In this document: piece after piece, positions 20,127 to 34,027 of the stretch
Layout of the letters: each line of letters starts with the position of its first letter
Position numbering within the stretch: position 1 is the stretch's first letter
Source: Quillaja saponaria
Taxonomy: Eukaryota > Streptophyta > Magnoliopsida > Fabales > Quillajaceae
Length of the DNA: 64,000 nt
Direction: 5' to 3'
Assembly: GCA_029379385.1 (NCBI GenBank)
Contig: CM055607.1
Coordinates: forward strand, 14,632,001-14,696,000
The notes under the pieces: model-generated
The model's database searches: none
Told to the model about the DNA's origin: nothing
Seen by the model: the letters and a program-made list of their open reading frames with translations, nothing else
Translations under genes and position numbers: made by a program

Positions 20127-23100
20127 ATGGAAGTGAAGGACCTTCCTTGGAGCAGAGAAACAATCACCGAGGTTTTCAAAATTGTTTGCACCAGATTATC
20201 TCAAGAGACCTCATTTCTCTCTTGCTTGTCAGCCCATGGCTTTATCGGACTATTTCCTCCTACCCTTCTCTTTGGCAGGTACCACTCTCGTATTTTAGAA
20301 TACTTGTTCTTTTTTTTTTATTAAATTCCGAGGTATATGATTTTTACCTTTGCTTTTGCGATATGGGTTTTGGTTGTTGTGTTAGGAACTTAATTTTCGC
20401 GAGATGAATAATGCAGGGAATCGGCTAGTAGCTGCTCTTTCACTGGTTAGTATTATAAATTTTTCGATGCTATTGCAGTTTCACAGTTGGCTTATCTATA
20501 ATTTCGAATTAGAACAAATTTTATTAAGGATGGATTATATATTTTTTTTCTTTGGATGATTCTAGTTGTTTTTTTTTCCCTTATAATTTCTTTGTTAATA
20601 ATGACCTTTCGGCGTTCATTCTTACTGTAATTTGTAGCCCAGATATCGCCTAGTCAAGCACATTAACCTCGAATTTGCACGAAATATTGAAGACAAGCAT
20701 TTCATCCTCCTTAAAAGCAAGGTATAAATATGTTAATGTCAGATCAATCTATATTTGTTTTACCTTTTCAACGGCTTGGAACAAAGAATTAATGTACAAC
20801 TGATCTTACCTTCCTTGCATTCGAAGAATGAAGTAGGAAAGATCATATACTATTTTTTATTAGTTTTTATTAGTAAACTTAATTTTATTGAAATCCTCTG
20901 TGTTATAAGTTGACAAAATTGAGAGTAGGGAAAAGAAGCTAATAATAGCGGTGTAGAACACAGCAAAAAATGCTTAGGACTGAATTAAAACTGAAAGCTT
21001 CTGTTTCAAGGGACCAAGATAGTATTACATATGATGTTATTCGTTAGATGAAAAACTCCTTCAAAAGGCTCTCGTGAAGGACCTTTTATACCAGATCTTT
21101 AACAACACAACATCTCAGCCCTTTATGACATACTCTTGGTAAGCCCAGTACATCAGTACCATAATAAAGTTATGATGCTTTATTATCAAACATATGAGTG
21201 TTGTTAGTCTAAAAACCATGGGCACAAACAGGGTAATATGAGCATGACACTAAAGACACGGTGACACAGAAAAGTTCCGAATATTCTTGTCATGCCTTGT
21301 TGTCTCGTATCCAACAGGGCTACATGCCACTTACACTTGCTTCATAGCTATTATAGATAACTTAATAGAATTTTAATTTGTTGTGCTTAGGTATTTGATA
21401 GGCTTTAGGATCTAATGATATCTTTTGTGGGGTAAAAATTGCAAAGTAAGGCAAGGGTTTCTATGACATACGTGATTAAAAAAGAGGTGTTCTTCCAATT
21501 CATATTAATGTATACAAAAGGAAGAGTGTATTCTCTTTCCTCGGCTGTTCAGACCAGAAGACCAATCCCCTTTGGCTGGGTGTTTCAATTTTTTTCTTAC
21601 TATTTAATCTCTAATTAGCCCTTCTTCTCCCATACTTATACAAAGGGTTTATCACTTTATCGTACATCATTTATTGCTAGGATTCCATTAGTTAATTTAG
21701 ATCTTCAGCCACCCAAGCTCATTAAAAACTAAAAAAGTCACATGGTATAGACATGACCTTTTAAATGCTCGGGACATATTTGTGGGCTACATTTAACAAT
21801 GACACTTAAAAAAGGCACACTTAAAATAAATACTAGGTGCCTAATAACAATTGGGATCACAAATGAGCTCATTAGACCTTCCTCTTAAAAGCCCACTTAG
21901 TTGCTCCTGTATCATAATTTCTTTGGAAAGCCTAGAATATCTTAATCTTCTGTCATTGCTGCCCGAATATCCAAGTTCTGATACTATATGGAAACTGGTG
22001 AAAACAATTAACAATTGACTTATAATATTGCACATTTACTTTTGATTAGGTGATATAGAACTAAAATTTTTAAGCACCAGTGTCCAGATTCTCTTCAAAG
22101 CCTGGAGCTTTTAAATCTGAATGGCTGCCAAAAAATCTCAGATGAAGGAACTGAAGCTATACTCAGCATTTGTCCTAAACTGGAGGTCTTCTCTATCTAC
22201 TGGAATGTGAGGTATTTTATGGTTTTCAAATTGACGGTACTACTTTAAGCTTTGAATTTATTTTAACTTCTCTTAGCTTTTGATTCAAAACTTTTGTTCT
22301 AAGGAATTTTAATATGTATTGTATTTCAGGATAACAGATACCAGTATAATTCATTTGGCGAGGAGCTGCAAACATATAGTTGATTTGAACTTCAGTGGCT
22401 GTAAGGTATTGATGATTAGGACCCTCCTTATATGTGTTAGACTGTACAAATGATTAAATGTCTTCCCTCACTACAATTTTGAGTTTTTAGATGAGGTTGT
22501 AATTTGTTATGGTATTGTAGCAAAAGGACATGAATTCGAACCTCACTTCTATCTTCTACAACCCCTTTTAAAATCATCAAAACAATTGAAGTGTTGGTCT
22601 GACCCATCATAATGGAAAATATCGAGCCTACTCATCAGCTGTCAGGGGAGAATAAACAAATCATTAAATGTCTCTCACTACAAGCTTGAGCTTTTAGATG
22701 AGGTGGTAAAGTATCAATATCTGCTTTCTGGAGCAATGTATTATGGGTGTGGAGACAGTTCATTCATTCCACATCTATGCACATGTGCTTGTCCCTACTC
22801 TTTTTTAGCTCTGAAAAACAGAAACCGTCATTTGTTAGAAAGTATAATAATACGTGGAATGTCAGTATGCAGATGCATGTATAAATTCCACAAATATGCT
22901 TTCTGAAAAAAATCTTGATTTTGCTAAATGCCAATTTAAAGGTGTTAGATTTACAAGCATGAATTGGTAGAAAAAGCAAGGAAGGGAGGGAGAATTAGAT
23001 GAAACTAGGGTTTGGGAAACTTATAAAGCAATTTAATTTCTAATGTGTCAAAAGATCCTAAACAAGTGCATGCTAAGCCAATCTCTAGGATAGAAATGTA

Positions 23101-25650
23101 TATAGCATGAAGTCTAATAGCGTAAACTAAATAGATACTACTAATTAAATTCTTAAATTCTAAATTACATCATAAAAAGTAAAAATAAAATACAAATAAT
23201 AATATCAAATAAAACTCCCAAATGATCCATATTGTATTCCCCATCAAGTGACCTTATACCTTTGAAATTTTTGGGAATTATCTTACTCTTTTATGAGCAT
23301 CTTCATGTGTGGTAGACTTATTGCTGGCGTATGTTCTATTTTTCAGTTCTGTGAACTCTCTACTCCATATTATGCATATCTACTCGCTTAACTTCTTTAT
23401 GCAACAATGCCTTCAAATGTAACAAATAAAGTAAAACAAACAAAGGAAGGAACTCTGGAGTATTTTCTGAATACTGTATCTCATGGAGTAATGACTTAAA
23501 TTTCTAAGTATTTTATAGCTGGGAACTTCTACCTTTGAAGAGGAAGTATGAAATTAGTTAGCTCCATCAAGTAAATTTCACTTCCTTATGGTTTGGAGTA
23601 AAAGTAGGTTTCTCAGTTTCTGGAGTGTGCTTTAGAAATACTCAAAAGACATCTTTTTCTTTTGTTATGTTGAATAATGATTATGCAAGTGGATACAGAG
23701 GCATGTTAAGAGTAAATGTTGTCTTGATGGTTTAATAATTGTTTTATATCTAAACTCAAAATTCATCTGTCAAGTTTTAGTGATTATTACTCTTCAAAAG
23801 AGTTGTCTCTGAATGTAGTACTTTGACCTGGTAACTGCAGAATATTTCTGACCGAGGTTTGCAATTTGTTGCTGAGAGTTATCCAGAGTTGGAGTCTTTG
23901 AACCTGACTAGGTAAATCCAGTGATTTACAACAGATTATGTGGATTAAACTCATCTTGAGAATTAAATTATTTTCCTGCTTTATGGGGACACCGTAGGGA
24001 TTAGGGATCATAAAAGTCATTTTTCAAGGTGGGTTGTGTATTAACCATCTGAAGGATTCTACTTGTTTATGCACACTTCTATGACTACAATGCCTTAATG
24101 ACTTATTGTTAATGACACAGAGGTGTTTGAATGGATATATTTCTTTTCTAATTCTATGCTATATGTAATTCTTCCACCTATAATTTTTTCCATTCTAAAC
24201 TGTCGTCTGGAAAAATGAATGTGGGAGATGAATATTACCTTCCATCAAGTACTTAAATTTAATAAATTGCTTTCCTAGGTGCATCAAGGTAACAGATGAT
24301 GGCTTAAAGCAGTTACTGCATAAATGTTTGTCTCTTCAAAGTCTAAATCTCTATGCTCTGTCTAGGTATGTAAAGGGATCCCAATATGTTCAAGTTGAAG
24401 CTTGGTTGTCCTACTGTAATATGATTGACTCTGTTGTTCTTTCTTTAGCTTAACAGATGAAGCATATAAGACAATATCACTTCTGGTGAATCTCAAATTC
24501 CTAGATCTTTGCGGTGCCCAGGTAAAAGTTCAGGTTCGTGAAAATTTGTTATGGGCTATATATTGAAATGGAGACTGATGATATTCAAATATTTGGACTT
24601 CAGAATCTGTCAGATGATGGACTTTCCTGTATAGCCAAATGCAAGAACCTTATTTCCCTTAATCTTACATGGTAACTGAAGCTTTAAATCCAAAACTTAT
24701 ACGTTTGAACTAAAGAAATAGATGGGTTGAGATTTTATTGATTGGATTCTGCTTATATGGTAGGTGTGTACGTGTGACTGATGAGGGGGTCATAACTATA
24801 GCACAGTGTTGCACCTCACTTGAATTTCTTAGGTATATCTTTCATTACTAGAGCAGTTTAAATTTTGTGCATATTTTATACTGAGTACTGTATTCTTAAA
24901 CAATTGCAAAATTGTGGTATCTTGTTGCACTCATTTTTTTATGTCTGAAATTTTAAGATGTGCTCTTCTTGAAATAAATGGTGTTTCAATTTGTATTTAA
25001 CTTTGGTTTTAGATCACTTCTGTTTCTGTAAAATTATCCACGAAGTGGCTGGTTTTCAAGAGCTACAGATTACTTCTGTAAGCTCAGCTGAGGCATAGCT
25101 ACTTATTTAACATGAGAAGCCACTTGGGCTGGGGTGGGCTCAGCTTGTTTGATTAATTAATAATTGATCCAAGCTAACCGCCTGGTGATTGGAGTGATGC
25201 TATTGATAAACAAACTTAATCTCTATCTTTGTGAAAGTTAATGTTGGCTCATGAGATTGCGAACCAATATACATACATTTCAATGCTGTTATTACAGCAG
25301 CCAGTGACATTAAGCATTTTAGTTGTCTCTCCTGAGATTGTTTCTCTTACTGATGCACTGGAAGGACATAATGCAGCTTATTTGGAATAGTTGGGGTGAC
25401 AGATAGATGTCTGGAAGCTCTCTCAGAATCTTGCTCCAGCACAATTACAACCCTGGATGTGAATGGATGTATTGGCATTAAGGCAATGAGTCTCTCAACT
25501 GAAATAGATATTTCTTTTTTTGGCTGGCAAGTTACAAACATCAACTTCACAGTATCTTCCTAATTATCTGCTTCTTTCTTTCAGAGAAGGAGCCGGGATG
25601 AATTACTTCAATTGTTCCCCCATCTGAAATGCTTTAAAGTGCACAGCTAG
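20127..25650 (+). CDS. F-box/LRR protein, AMN1 / At3g58530 type, with -1 frame disruption in exon 1
   Basis: F-box proteins with C-terminal leucine-rich repeats recruit substrates to SCF ubiquitin ligases. Twelve exons: 20127-20278, 20386-20445, 20638-20721, 22075-22211, 22330-22405, 23841-23911, 24279-24365, 24449-24521, 24604-24671, 24764-24832, 25377-25482, 25585-25650. Start is MEVKDLPWSRETI; the F-box core reads DLISLLLVSPWLYRTISSYP. At least eight LRRs follow, each with an NxSDxG or VTDxG step (NISDRGL, KVTDDGL, NLSDDGL, RVTDEGV, GVTDRCL). It ends FKVHS. Exon 1 is 152 nt, one short of the 153 needed. The frame slips between TRLSQ and RDLIS (20201-20206), as if one A were missing from CAAAGAGAC. 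No in-frame ATG rescues the LRR frame upstream. All other junction phases fit. Intron 11 uses a GC donor (25483-25484). Confidence 0.92.
22434..22715 (+). mobile_element. TRIM-like pair of short repeats in F-box intron 5
   Basis: Direct repeats at about 22453-22505 and 22664-22712 share 'attaaatgtct', 'tcactacaa' and 'tttttagatgagg(t/t)'. After the first comes TGGTATTGTAGCA (22510-22522), like the Met-tRNA primer site. A purine stretch 'caggggagaa' precedes the second. Together they look like a miniature LTR element of about 280 bp. Ends are approximate. Confidence 0.45.
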
Positions 25651-27908
25651 TGCTGCAATATGTGCCGAGTCTGGAAATTTAGGGATAGAGTCCTGTTTAG
25701 TTGTTGAAGGCATTTTGCTGTTTTCTACATGTTATTTTTATGACGAAAAGTCATATATCCTCATCAAAAATTCAAAAAAATAAAATAAATAAAACTTTCC
25801 AAGTTTTTGATTTCTAGGTTCTAACCAAGTTATGGAAAGCTTTCGTTATAAAAGTTGCAAATTACTTTGGGAACATTATTTATGACAGATCGATGTATTT
25901 GCTTTGGGATCTTTTATGTTGTAACAATTTTGTAGTCAATTCACTCAAAAGGATGGTTTTTTCTTTTTCGTTTCCAACAGAAATGAATACGGTGCATGAG
26001 CAGGAATTTCAGTAAGACCCTTCTTATATGTGTATATCTGAATGTAGATTAACAAGCCAAATTATAAATAACAGGAAGGCAAGGGCTCATGATTTTTGAG
26101 TGATTTCAGTATGAATGACCTTGTAGCTCTTACGGTGTTTGGTGGCTATCATCATTTACATTCAGAAGCCACAGATCTTATAAATAACCTTAGAAATAGT
26201 TGAAGATTGCATGCAAGTACTTTCCCGGTATCATTCAGTTCAAGAAAAAGAAGATTTTCAATGCTCAACTCGCCTTGGTGAATGGTGATTTACTTTTTTT
26301 TGTACAAGACATGATATATAAACTTCAACTGCTTTAGCTACTAATTTGAACGTTCATCAATGAATGTTATAGCTGCCTTGTCCAAAAGAGCTAGAACGGC
26401 GACAAGTAGTCCAGTCCCTACACGTATATAATAAAAAGACCAGACCGATGATCATTGAGAGCTTAGAATTTTCTCATACTTGTGATTTAACAGTTTCCTT
26501 GACTCAGATGATACCTTGAGTTTTGATTCCCCAATTAATAAAAGGATTTTTTCTAGCAGATAGCTTATAACACTTGCTAAAATGATAACAAATGATAGAT
26601 ATACAATTTTTACATCATTTGTTATAATAATTAGTTATGATTTTAATATTATGTAATAAATAATTTATTATTTATAAAATATTTCTACTTTCAAGAATTA
26701 TATTTATTACGACTTATCTTCAAAACACTGTTAAAAAAATCTTTCATACAATAATCCCCTCTTTTTCAAAAAAACGTGAGATGACCCTTTGAGAGAAAAA
26801 TGTGTCATAAGGGTATTCAAATCCTCATGTCAACGACACCAGTCTCCTCTCTCCAGTTGCAAATGACACAAATATGTACAGTGAGACAACCTTTGATATT
26901 TTTTGTCATCACTTCTAATCTAACACATCTTTATGCTGCAGTCCATTGTTTCTATTTGGTTTGGAGGTTGTTTATTCAGAAATCAAGACGTAGCTCACGT
27001 GCTCATAACGAGTGAAATTGTACAACCATTCGCTTTCATCAGTAGTATTGTTTCTAGTGGATCAAATATCATTCCACTCCAAAATTGACATGAACCACTC
27101 ATCCTACATCTCGCCATTTTTTCTGCTGCTTGTCTCAGCTGCTTTGACAATTTCTAATCATGACAAAATAATCAAACGTCATGGCCAGTTGTTTTTCGTC
27201 TTTCCTTATGAGCCAAGAAAAGACAAACCCTAACTAATTCACAGATGAAGCATGGGGCAACGAGAACAAATGGGCTTACGCCTGCAGGCTAACCACCTAC
27301 TTGCTTGGCAGGAATTGCCAGTAAGGATTTTTCTGAGCACTCAGAAAACCAGATTTAGGCAGTGGTCATCTCTAATGCGGATTCCCACTGGGCAACAGTA
27401 AAAAGGAAATAAAGAGAGGCAATTGAATAAAGGCATATCATAATATTTCTATGAGACAGTGGCATAATACAGAGCAGACCACAGCAAGGATCCCACAAGG
27501 GATACCTCTGAAGAACGTGGGGGCTTGATCTACCATTCTTACAATAACTTATCAACCTTGGCTTCTTTGAGCCTTTTTCTTTCAGTGTCTCCAAATAAAC
27601 CTACAAGCATTAAAACGCAAAATTAGTACAAAGTGTTACTACAGTTCATTCTTTTAAACAAATGGTTCTGAAATAAAGAAGGCCAGGTAAGTCTCCATTG
27701 CTAATATCTTCACATCCACTCAAGATTTCATCAGATTATGATACAAATAATTTTCAAATTACAAAAAGAAAAAAAAACCAATATTATGAATAAGTTTAAA
27801 ATTACTAATTATAAATCCTCAACAGTAAGCCTCCATCAAACTCTAAAAATATAAACAAATATACCTATAAAACGAATCCAAGGAAAAATCAAGATCTCTA
27901 CCTGAGTG
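25651..27908. other. F-box 3' flank and CCR4 3' flank (convergent genes)
   Basis: The F-box and CCR4 genes converge here, so the interval should hold both 3' untranslated regions. Short frames at 26800-27233 and 27355-27594 show no domain and are not called. A perfect 12-bp inverted repeat lies at 26585-26596 / 26614-26625. Confidence 0.5.
26585..26625. repeat. Perfect 12-bp inverted repeat (hairpin)
   Basis: ATAACAAATGAT and ATCATTTGTTAT are exact reverse complements separated by 17 bases. It lies in AT-rich DNA between convergent genes. Possibly a terminator-like or MITE-derived structure; function unknown. Confidence 0.6.
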
Positions 27909-29247
27909 TCAACGCCTAGATCTATTCTTGCAACAGCGAAATTCCACTAAGAGTGCTACATGATCAGAGGACCATTCAGGAGAAGGAAGTGCTGTATCTT
28001 TCCTCAAGCTCTCCTCATCCAAGAGCTCCAATAAGGACTCCACCACTAAAGAGTCCGCTGAAACCACAAATACATCACTTTTTTAATAACAAAGATCTTT
28101 TAATCATTCAACAGATGGAACCAATATCGCACAGTATCTAACCTGTGTAAAATATGTAATCTAGAGTGCCAATAAAGTCTCTAGTGCAATTTGTGAATAA
28201 AGGTTCATTTGTTGTGTTGTCAAGTCTCCTTTTATGCTGCTCGAAACCAAGACCCAATGTTCTTGCAAAGGATGAATAAGCACTGACCTGCAATAGTAAT
28301 ATAATCACATTCTCAACCTATACATGCCCAATATATAAATCAAGTTGTGCTGAATCCAAACCAAAAGATAATCAGCATAGTAAACAGGAGATGGTACATC
28401 CACTGGATAAGTATAATCTAAGTGTGCATGTGTACTCTATATATGTGCATGTTTATGTATATATTGAGATTTTATAAGTTGCATTCAAATGAATATAATA
28501 CCAGTGGCAACTGATGAACCAACTTGCTGTGAGGACGCAAGATATTAAGCGGGTCTACTGCTAGATCTGGATGCAATGGATCTACCTTTCCCATGGCAAG
28601 AAGCGCATGGGGAGCACTGCAATAAAGTTTAGCGTTTCCCTCAGGCATACTATATATTGACAACAAATAAATTCTTATATAGTCTAAAATCATCTGAAAA
28701 TTATTTTAAAAAGAAAAAAGAAAAACCAACCAGACCTTCCTGGGACTGAATTAAAATCCCCACAAACCAACATTGGAATGTCTGCACTGGCAGCTATTTT
28801 CTCCAATCCTTTCAAGAGAGTATGAACCTACCATAAAGAAGGAGAAACAGAAATAAGAATCATTATTTCCATAATATCAAATGTCACAGTTAAGTACGAA
28901 GGGCAGGCAAAACAAATACCTGCCAGAGTTTGACATCCTTCAAATCATGGTGGACATTTACATGAGTATTTGCCTGTTGCAAAAGAACAATGAGAATTAG
29001 TAAGTATACCATTGATTATTTCAGTACCAATGCTATGCCAAAAACCTTATAGGGAACACAGATTTCTACAAAATAACTACACAATCTAATGATGCACAGT
29101 AACATATATGGCTTGGCCCAAAATCAATCCATTTCCACCCTTAAATCAAATACTGAACTGGAGAAAATCACATACTGATGCTGAAAACTTTTCTCACATT
29201 TGATATCATAAAGAAAGTACAAATGTTGTAGGGAAGAACAAAGAAAG

Positions 29248-29279
<32 letters not shown>

Positions 29280-32200
29280 CGTAAATGGAAACACAAACTA
29301 AGAACATAGTGGGAGGTGGGGTAGGGAGCGAGAGAGAGAGAGAGAGTGAGACAAACTTTGCAAACAGAAAACAGATAAACTGAGAGTTCTAACCACACAA
29401 AGAAGTTGTCTTTTCCCAGGATTGTCAGCTCCCTGATTGCTAAATTTTGCTTCCAGAACAACTATCAGTGCAACATTATCCTGTGAAAAAGAAAGAAGAA
29501 AACTTCATAATCGTTATCCCAAGGAACAATTTGCAGCATCTAGGCCTAGAAACAAAAGTAGTATCTATAGTGCAAAAAGTCACCTTAACCAATCGATTCA
29601 AAGCAGTTTTCTTCTGAGTAGTTGGAATCATAGCATCAGTCAAAGATTGTGCAGCTTTATTAAACTCAACCTGCAGAAAAGCCAACATCCTTTTAACATG
29701 TGTAAGATCTTCATATAACTACCATACACACAAAACACATCCCAACCTCATATTTTTTGACATGTGAAAATCTGTCTCTACGAAAAAATGTCGCACAACC
29801 ATCAATAGTATTGGTGTTGCCACTGTAAACCTGTCAACCAACACACACAGATTAAGATCATCAAGAACTTGAAAACCTATCACCAGCATAAACAGAATAG
29901 TCAAAAACCTCATTTGTCTTTCTCTTGTATAGACCATGATATCCATGTTTATCCAGTTCAGGAGCAAAAAATTCCTCATAGTGGTCACTTTGAACCTGAA
30001 AGAGTTGCTATTAGCTGATGTATATCTATATAATATCTGCTACTAGTAGATAAGTTACAAATCAACTATCTCAGATATAATTTGGGGAGAATAGAGAAGA
30101 ATATATAACACAGTGGCTTCCCTAACATTTCACACTCACTTCCTCTATCCATTTCTCATGGCATTGAATATGCACATAAAGTAACACCAACTGAACATGT
30201 ACATATTAAGCTATGTTGAGCTCTCAATTACCAATGAATAAAGTACCAAATTTCCATATGAGTGTCATATAAAGGAATGACAAGCTAAATTATGAATGCA
30301 GGTTGAAAGATAAAGATCAGTTTGTCAAATGCATTTCATATCCACAAGACAATTCTACTTTACTTATAAAAAATATCCACAAGTGACAAGACAAATTTCA
30401 TCACAAGATGTAAAATTAAATTCCATATTTTCATATATGTAATTTTATATGAATCTTCTACTTTTCTCGATGGGTAGAATAAGCTAAAAAAATAGGAATC
30501 TTCTACATATATTCCTAGATTCCAAAAACCATACAGCAACAGTTGACTGCTAAAATCAATATTGAAACAGTAAGCTTAAGATATCCTAATTTCAAAATGA
30601 TTTTAATATTTTAGCCTCCTCCTCTTCAATTTGGTTAAACTATTATTTTAAAATTCTAATCTAAACTAGTAATCAATTCATTTTATCAGCATCCCAACAA
30701 GTACTTAAGAGTGTGCTTATGTACCTCCTGAAGACAAACAATATCAGCACGATAGCCAACAATTTCTCTCAACAAATTCTGCCTGCGATAAGGCCATGAA
30801 AGAGCCCATGAAGGGCAGTAACTGTATAATTCATTAGTAGCATAAGTATCAGACAATGTGTTGTATGAGAGCACAGTAAAAGTTCCCGAAGATGTAATGC
30901 GGCCATCTGTATCTAAATGCCCCATTCCTTCAACTGGTATCAACTGCCTTGGACTAGGGGAGGGAGCAGGAATGACACGTGAAGTCAATATAGTGTTAAC
31001 ATGCCCCACAGGTAGTTTTGTTTCAGCATCTACTACAACACACTCAAATTTAAGGACATGGCCAATGTCGTCAGCTGTTGGGGTGTATGTTTTGGATCGT
31101 CCAACTTCAAACCAAGTTTCGCCACCACTTCTTTGTGTAACCGCTGCTGGGTACAAGGGTGCTGACCCGTTAGTCAAGCTAGGGCTTGATGCAGAACTGG
31201 ACAAACTATTATTGATAACTCCAGAACTCGAGCTATTAAAGCGCCCAAATACCTCTTCCTCCTCATTCCCATTATCATTAACAGCACTTGCAGCACGGTC
31301 ATGTAAAACACGATGATGCTGCCATGCATCTGAAAAACACTTTGGAGTGCAATGGTAACTTTTAGCCACAGGTATTTTGGCCTTCACACAACCTAGGCAC
31401 TGCAATGTTGCCTGCTCAGATGGATGTACACTACAGATAGCAACCTTCCTATCACTCTGTATACGAAACCTGCCAAAAGAAGCATGGAGCTATGCATGAT
31501 TTCAAGAGAAGTACATATTACCCAATTTTAACATCAAAGTTTGTAAAAAAAATAAAATAATAGCAATATATTAGGAATCAGACTTATATAGGTATAGAAA
31601 GTAATAACTACAATATTTTGACTGCTAAGAACATAATGGTGAATGAAAAAACATGAGGCAAGGTAAACATATAGCTAAATTTGATTCTTTTAGTGGTCCA
31701 AGAGAGATAACAAGACTAAAGAGCTTATATTGTTTCCAGTAATCCACAACTACTCATCCAAAAGTAGTTCATATAATTTTTTTTAAGTGCCTGTATAAAT
31801 TTCATGATGTCTCTTAATATGAAAACTTCCCTCTTAAGCTTCCTGTATTTTCTTTTGACTTTTAGATTTAAAATGTCTTCCAGCATCCAGCAAGTTGCAC
31901 CAAATCATTAATCAAATAAAGAGTATATTTGACATGACCATATCTTAGAACATGAGTCAGCGCACTATGCTATTAGTATGGAATCTACTACATATAAATG
32001 GAAACAGGAAAACATCTGGTTATGCTTCTCCAACATGTAACACAAGTGGACAACGAAAACAACATACAAAAATCACTTAACACGGTTAAGGCAATTGTTA
32101 AAAGACTAGATTTCTCCTTGATCATTACATAATACCTTTCCTTTAAGTTTTAGAAGCTTGTTTAACCAGAAGTAAATAGTAAAGATTTCCTCATACTAAT

Positions 32201-34027
32201 GTCCTCCTAACACAATATCCCCCTTTTCAGATGGTGACGCTACATCTAAACTTAAACTGTCAATGGTTTTTCTTAATTATTTCGTTCCACATTAAGGGGT
32301 GAATATAACCATGTTGCCAAACACATAAATACATTCCTATTGCTAGAGGACACAAGTCCTTCTTTGCGACACAGAATAAAATTTAGATAATATTTTAACT
32401 GTGCAATAAACCCATTCACTTTGACAATCTCAAGTGGATATTGTAGGTTCTATATAATGGTGTATACTGGAATTTAATATTAATAGATAGCAAACATCAT
32501 TAGAAGATCAAGGAGAAATCTAGTCACCAATAGGAATTTCCTATAAGATTATAAAGTTTTTAATGGAAACCTATTTAATTATTACCTTAATTGTGGGATT
32601 TATTGGCAACTTGAAATTATAACGAACTTATTGTATGTAGATAGGCAAGAAGGACACAATGGAAGTGTAACAGGAAATAAATGGAAAGACGGATAAATCA
32701 AACAACACACCCAAGTACGTTCCATGCTCATGTTTAATACATACAGAGATAATGTTTACATTTATCAGAAGTAAGCGGCATGGAATGGAGCACAGACTCT
32801 CGGCACTTAAATGAAGATACCCAAAGACCACCTTTTTTAGTTTGGGTAAAGGGAAAAAAAAATGGAAGAAACATTATAGAAAGAAGACATTTATGTCTGC
32901 ATTCGAGATTAACGTTAAAATCTTGTAACACTTCATCAATTTTGTCCAAGGTTATAATCTTTGGTTTATCAGAAACGTGTAACAAGTCCATTCCATTGCC
33001 CACTTTTTGAAGTCAAAGTGGCAAACAACATGACTTATATGGAGAGGTTGCTAATATTCAAAAACAAGAATCCAGTTTGACTATTAACGAGATTCAACAA
33101 ATAATCTAAGTGGTGCAAAAAAATACAGTTTATGTTCAAGCTTCCAGTAAATATATGTATGCCACAGAGATGGAGAAGATAACAGAAAGAGAACCAAAAA
33201 TCATACAGATATAAATAAAACTTGGAAAGAACATAGACTACAAATGTATTTCAAAAATAGCCATAAACAGCATTCCCATAGCTACCAGAAAGAGAACCCA
33301 GAATAATAGATATAAGTAAAACTTGGAAAGAACATACAGTGCAAATATATTCAAAAATAGCCATACACAACATTCCCAATAAAGCACATTAATTTTATTT
33401 TTTTCCTTATAAAATGGAAGTATTATTAATGAAGAAGAAAATACATAGAAGAGGAAAATAAATCCTCTTTAAAGAAAAGAAAAAAAAATGACAGAAAATA
33501 TAAAAGAAAACTCTACTCATGCTCAGCAACTCACAAGATCTTGAATGGTATACTCCAACCAGAAACAACAGTTAAAGGTATAGACGCGTAACATTCGAGA
33601 AATGATGCAGCACCCCAATACTTTACTAATCGGGAAATTCATGACCCATTCACAAACCAACTTAAAACTGAAATAAATCATATTAAAGTTCAAATGCTTA
33701 CTAAAGCCTATCCGATAATTCATCCCTTCCACCAGCTTAAATGCCGTAACCATCCAAATTCAGACCACCGGAAAGCCAAAGCAAACAGGAAAAAGAGAAA
33801 AACTTGGAACAAATTTTCACCCAAAAAAAATTAAAATTGAATACTAACAAATTACTGCATGACACTTACCACTTATATCTCAAGAAATGGCCATCTAATG
33901 GAGCAGTCTCAGGCACATCGTCAGTGGTGACAGTCGTGTCTGGTCGCCGTAGGAGCACGTACGGCGTGAGCTCGCAGCCAACAATGGGTATATCAGAAGG
34001 GAGGTGCACGCGCAGCACGCTCAGCAT
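27909..34027 (-). CDS. CCR4: CCR4-type deadenylase (carbon catabolite repressor protein 4 homolog 1/2)
   Basis: Mg-dependent 3'-5' exonuclease that shortens mRNA poly(A) tails as part of the CCR4-NOT complex. Eleven exons on the minus strand: 34027-33870, 31469-30725, 29995-29909, 29830-29747, 29670-29584, 29480-29394, 28973-28920, 28827-28736, 28616-28502, 28287-28143, 28057-27909. They sum to 1803 nt, a 600-residue protein, close to Arabidopsis CCR4a. Every junction phase fits and no lesion is present. Start MLSVLRVHLPSD. A Cys/His segment (CSVHPSEQATLQCLGC ... YHCTPKCFSDAWQHH) precedes the endonuclease/exonuclease/phosphatase domain. Active-site blocks: SYNTLSD, VCLQEV (Mg ligand Glu), DGCATFFRRDRF, ANTHVNVH, VCGDFNS, and SSDHVALL near the end. 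The plant enzymes lack the N-terminal LRR of yeast Ccr4p. Intron 1 is 2.4 kb. Confidence 0.96.
29254..29346. repeat. Poly(A) tract and (GA)n microsatellite in CCR4 intron
   Basis: A run of about 26 A (29254-29279) and a short GA repeat (about 29330-29346) in the intron after coding exon 6. On the transcribed strand they form a long T run and a CT repeat. No flanking LINE or SINE domain seen. Confidence 0.85.

Noticed and set aside
20084..20407. Alternative N-terminus keeping the F-box frame open
   Set aside because: The frame has no ATG (begins at TTG), and its first 38 or so codons do not resemble the family, whereas the 20127 ATG frame does.
27355..27594. 79-codon minus-strand frame downstream of CCR4
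   Set aside because: Lies in the CCR4 3' untranslated region. CCR4 already ends properly at 27909, and no domain is seen.
30858..31316. 152-codon plus-strand frame
   Set aside because: Exact antisense shadow of CCR4 exon 2, which is supported by domain and splice phase.
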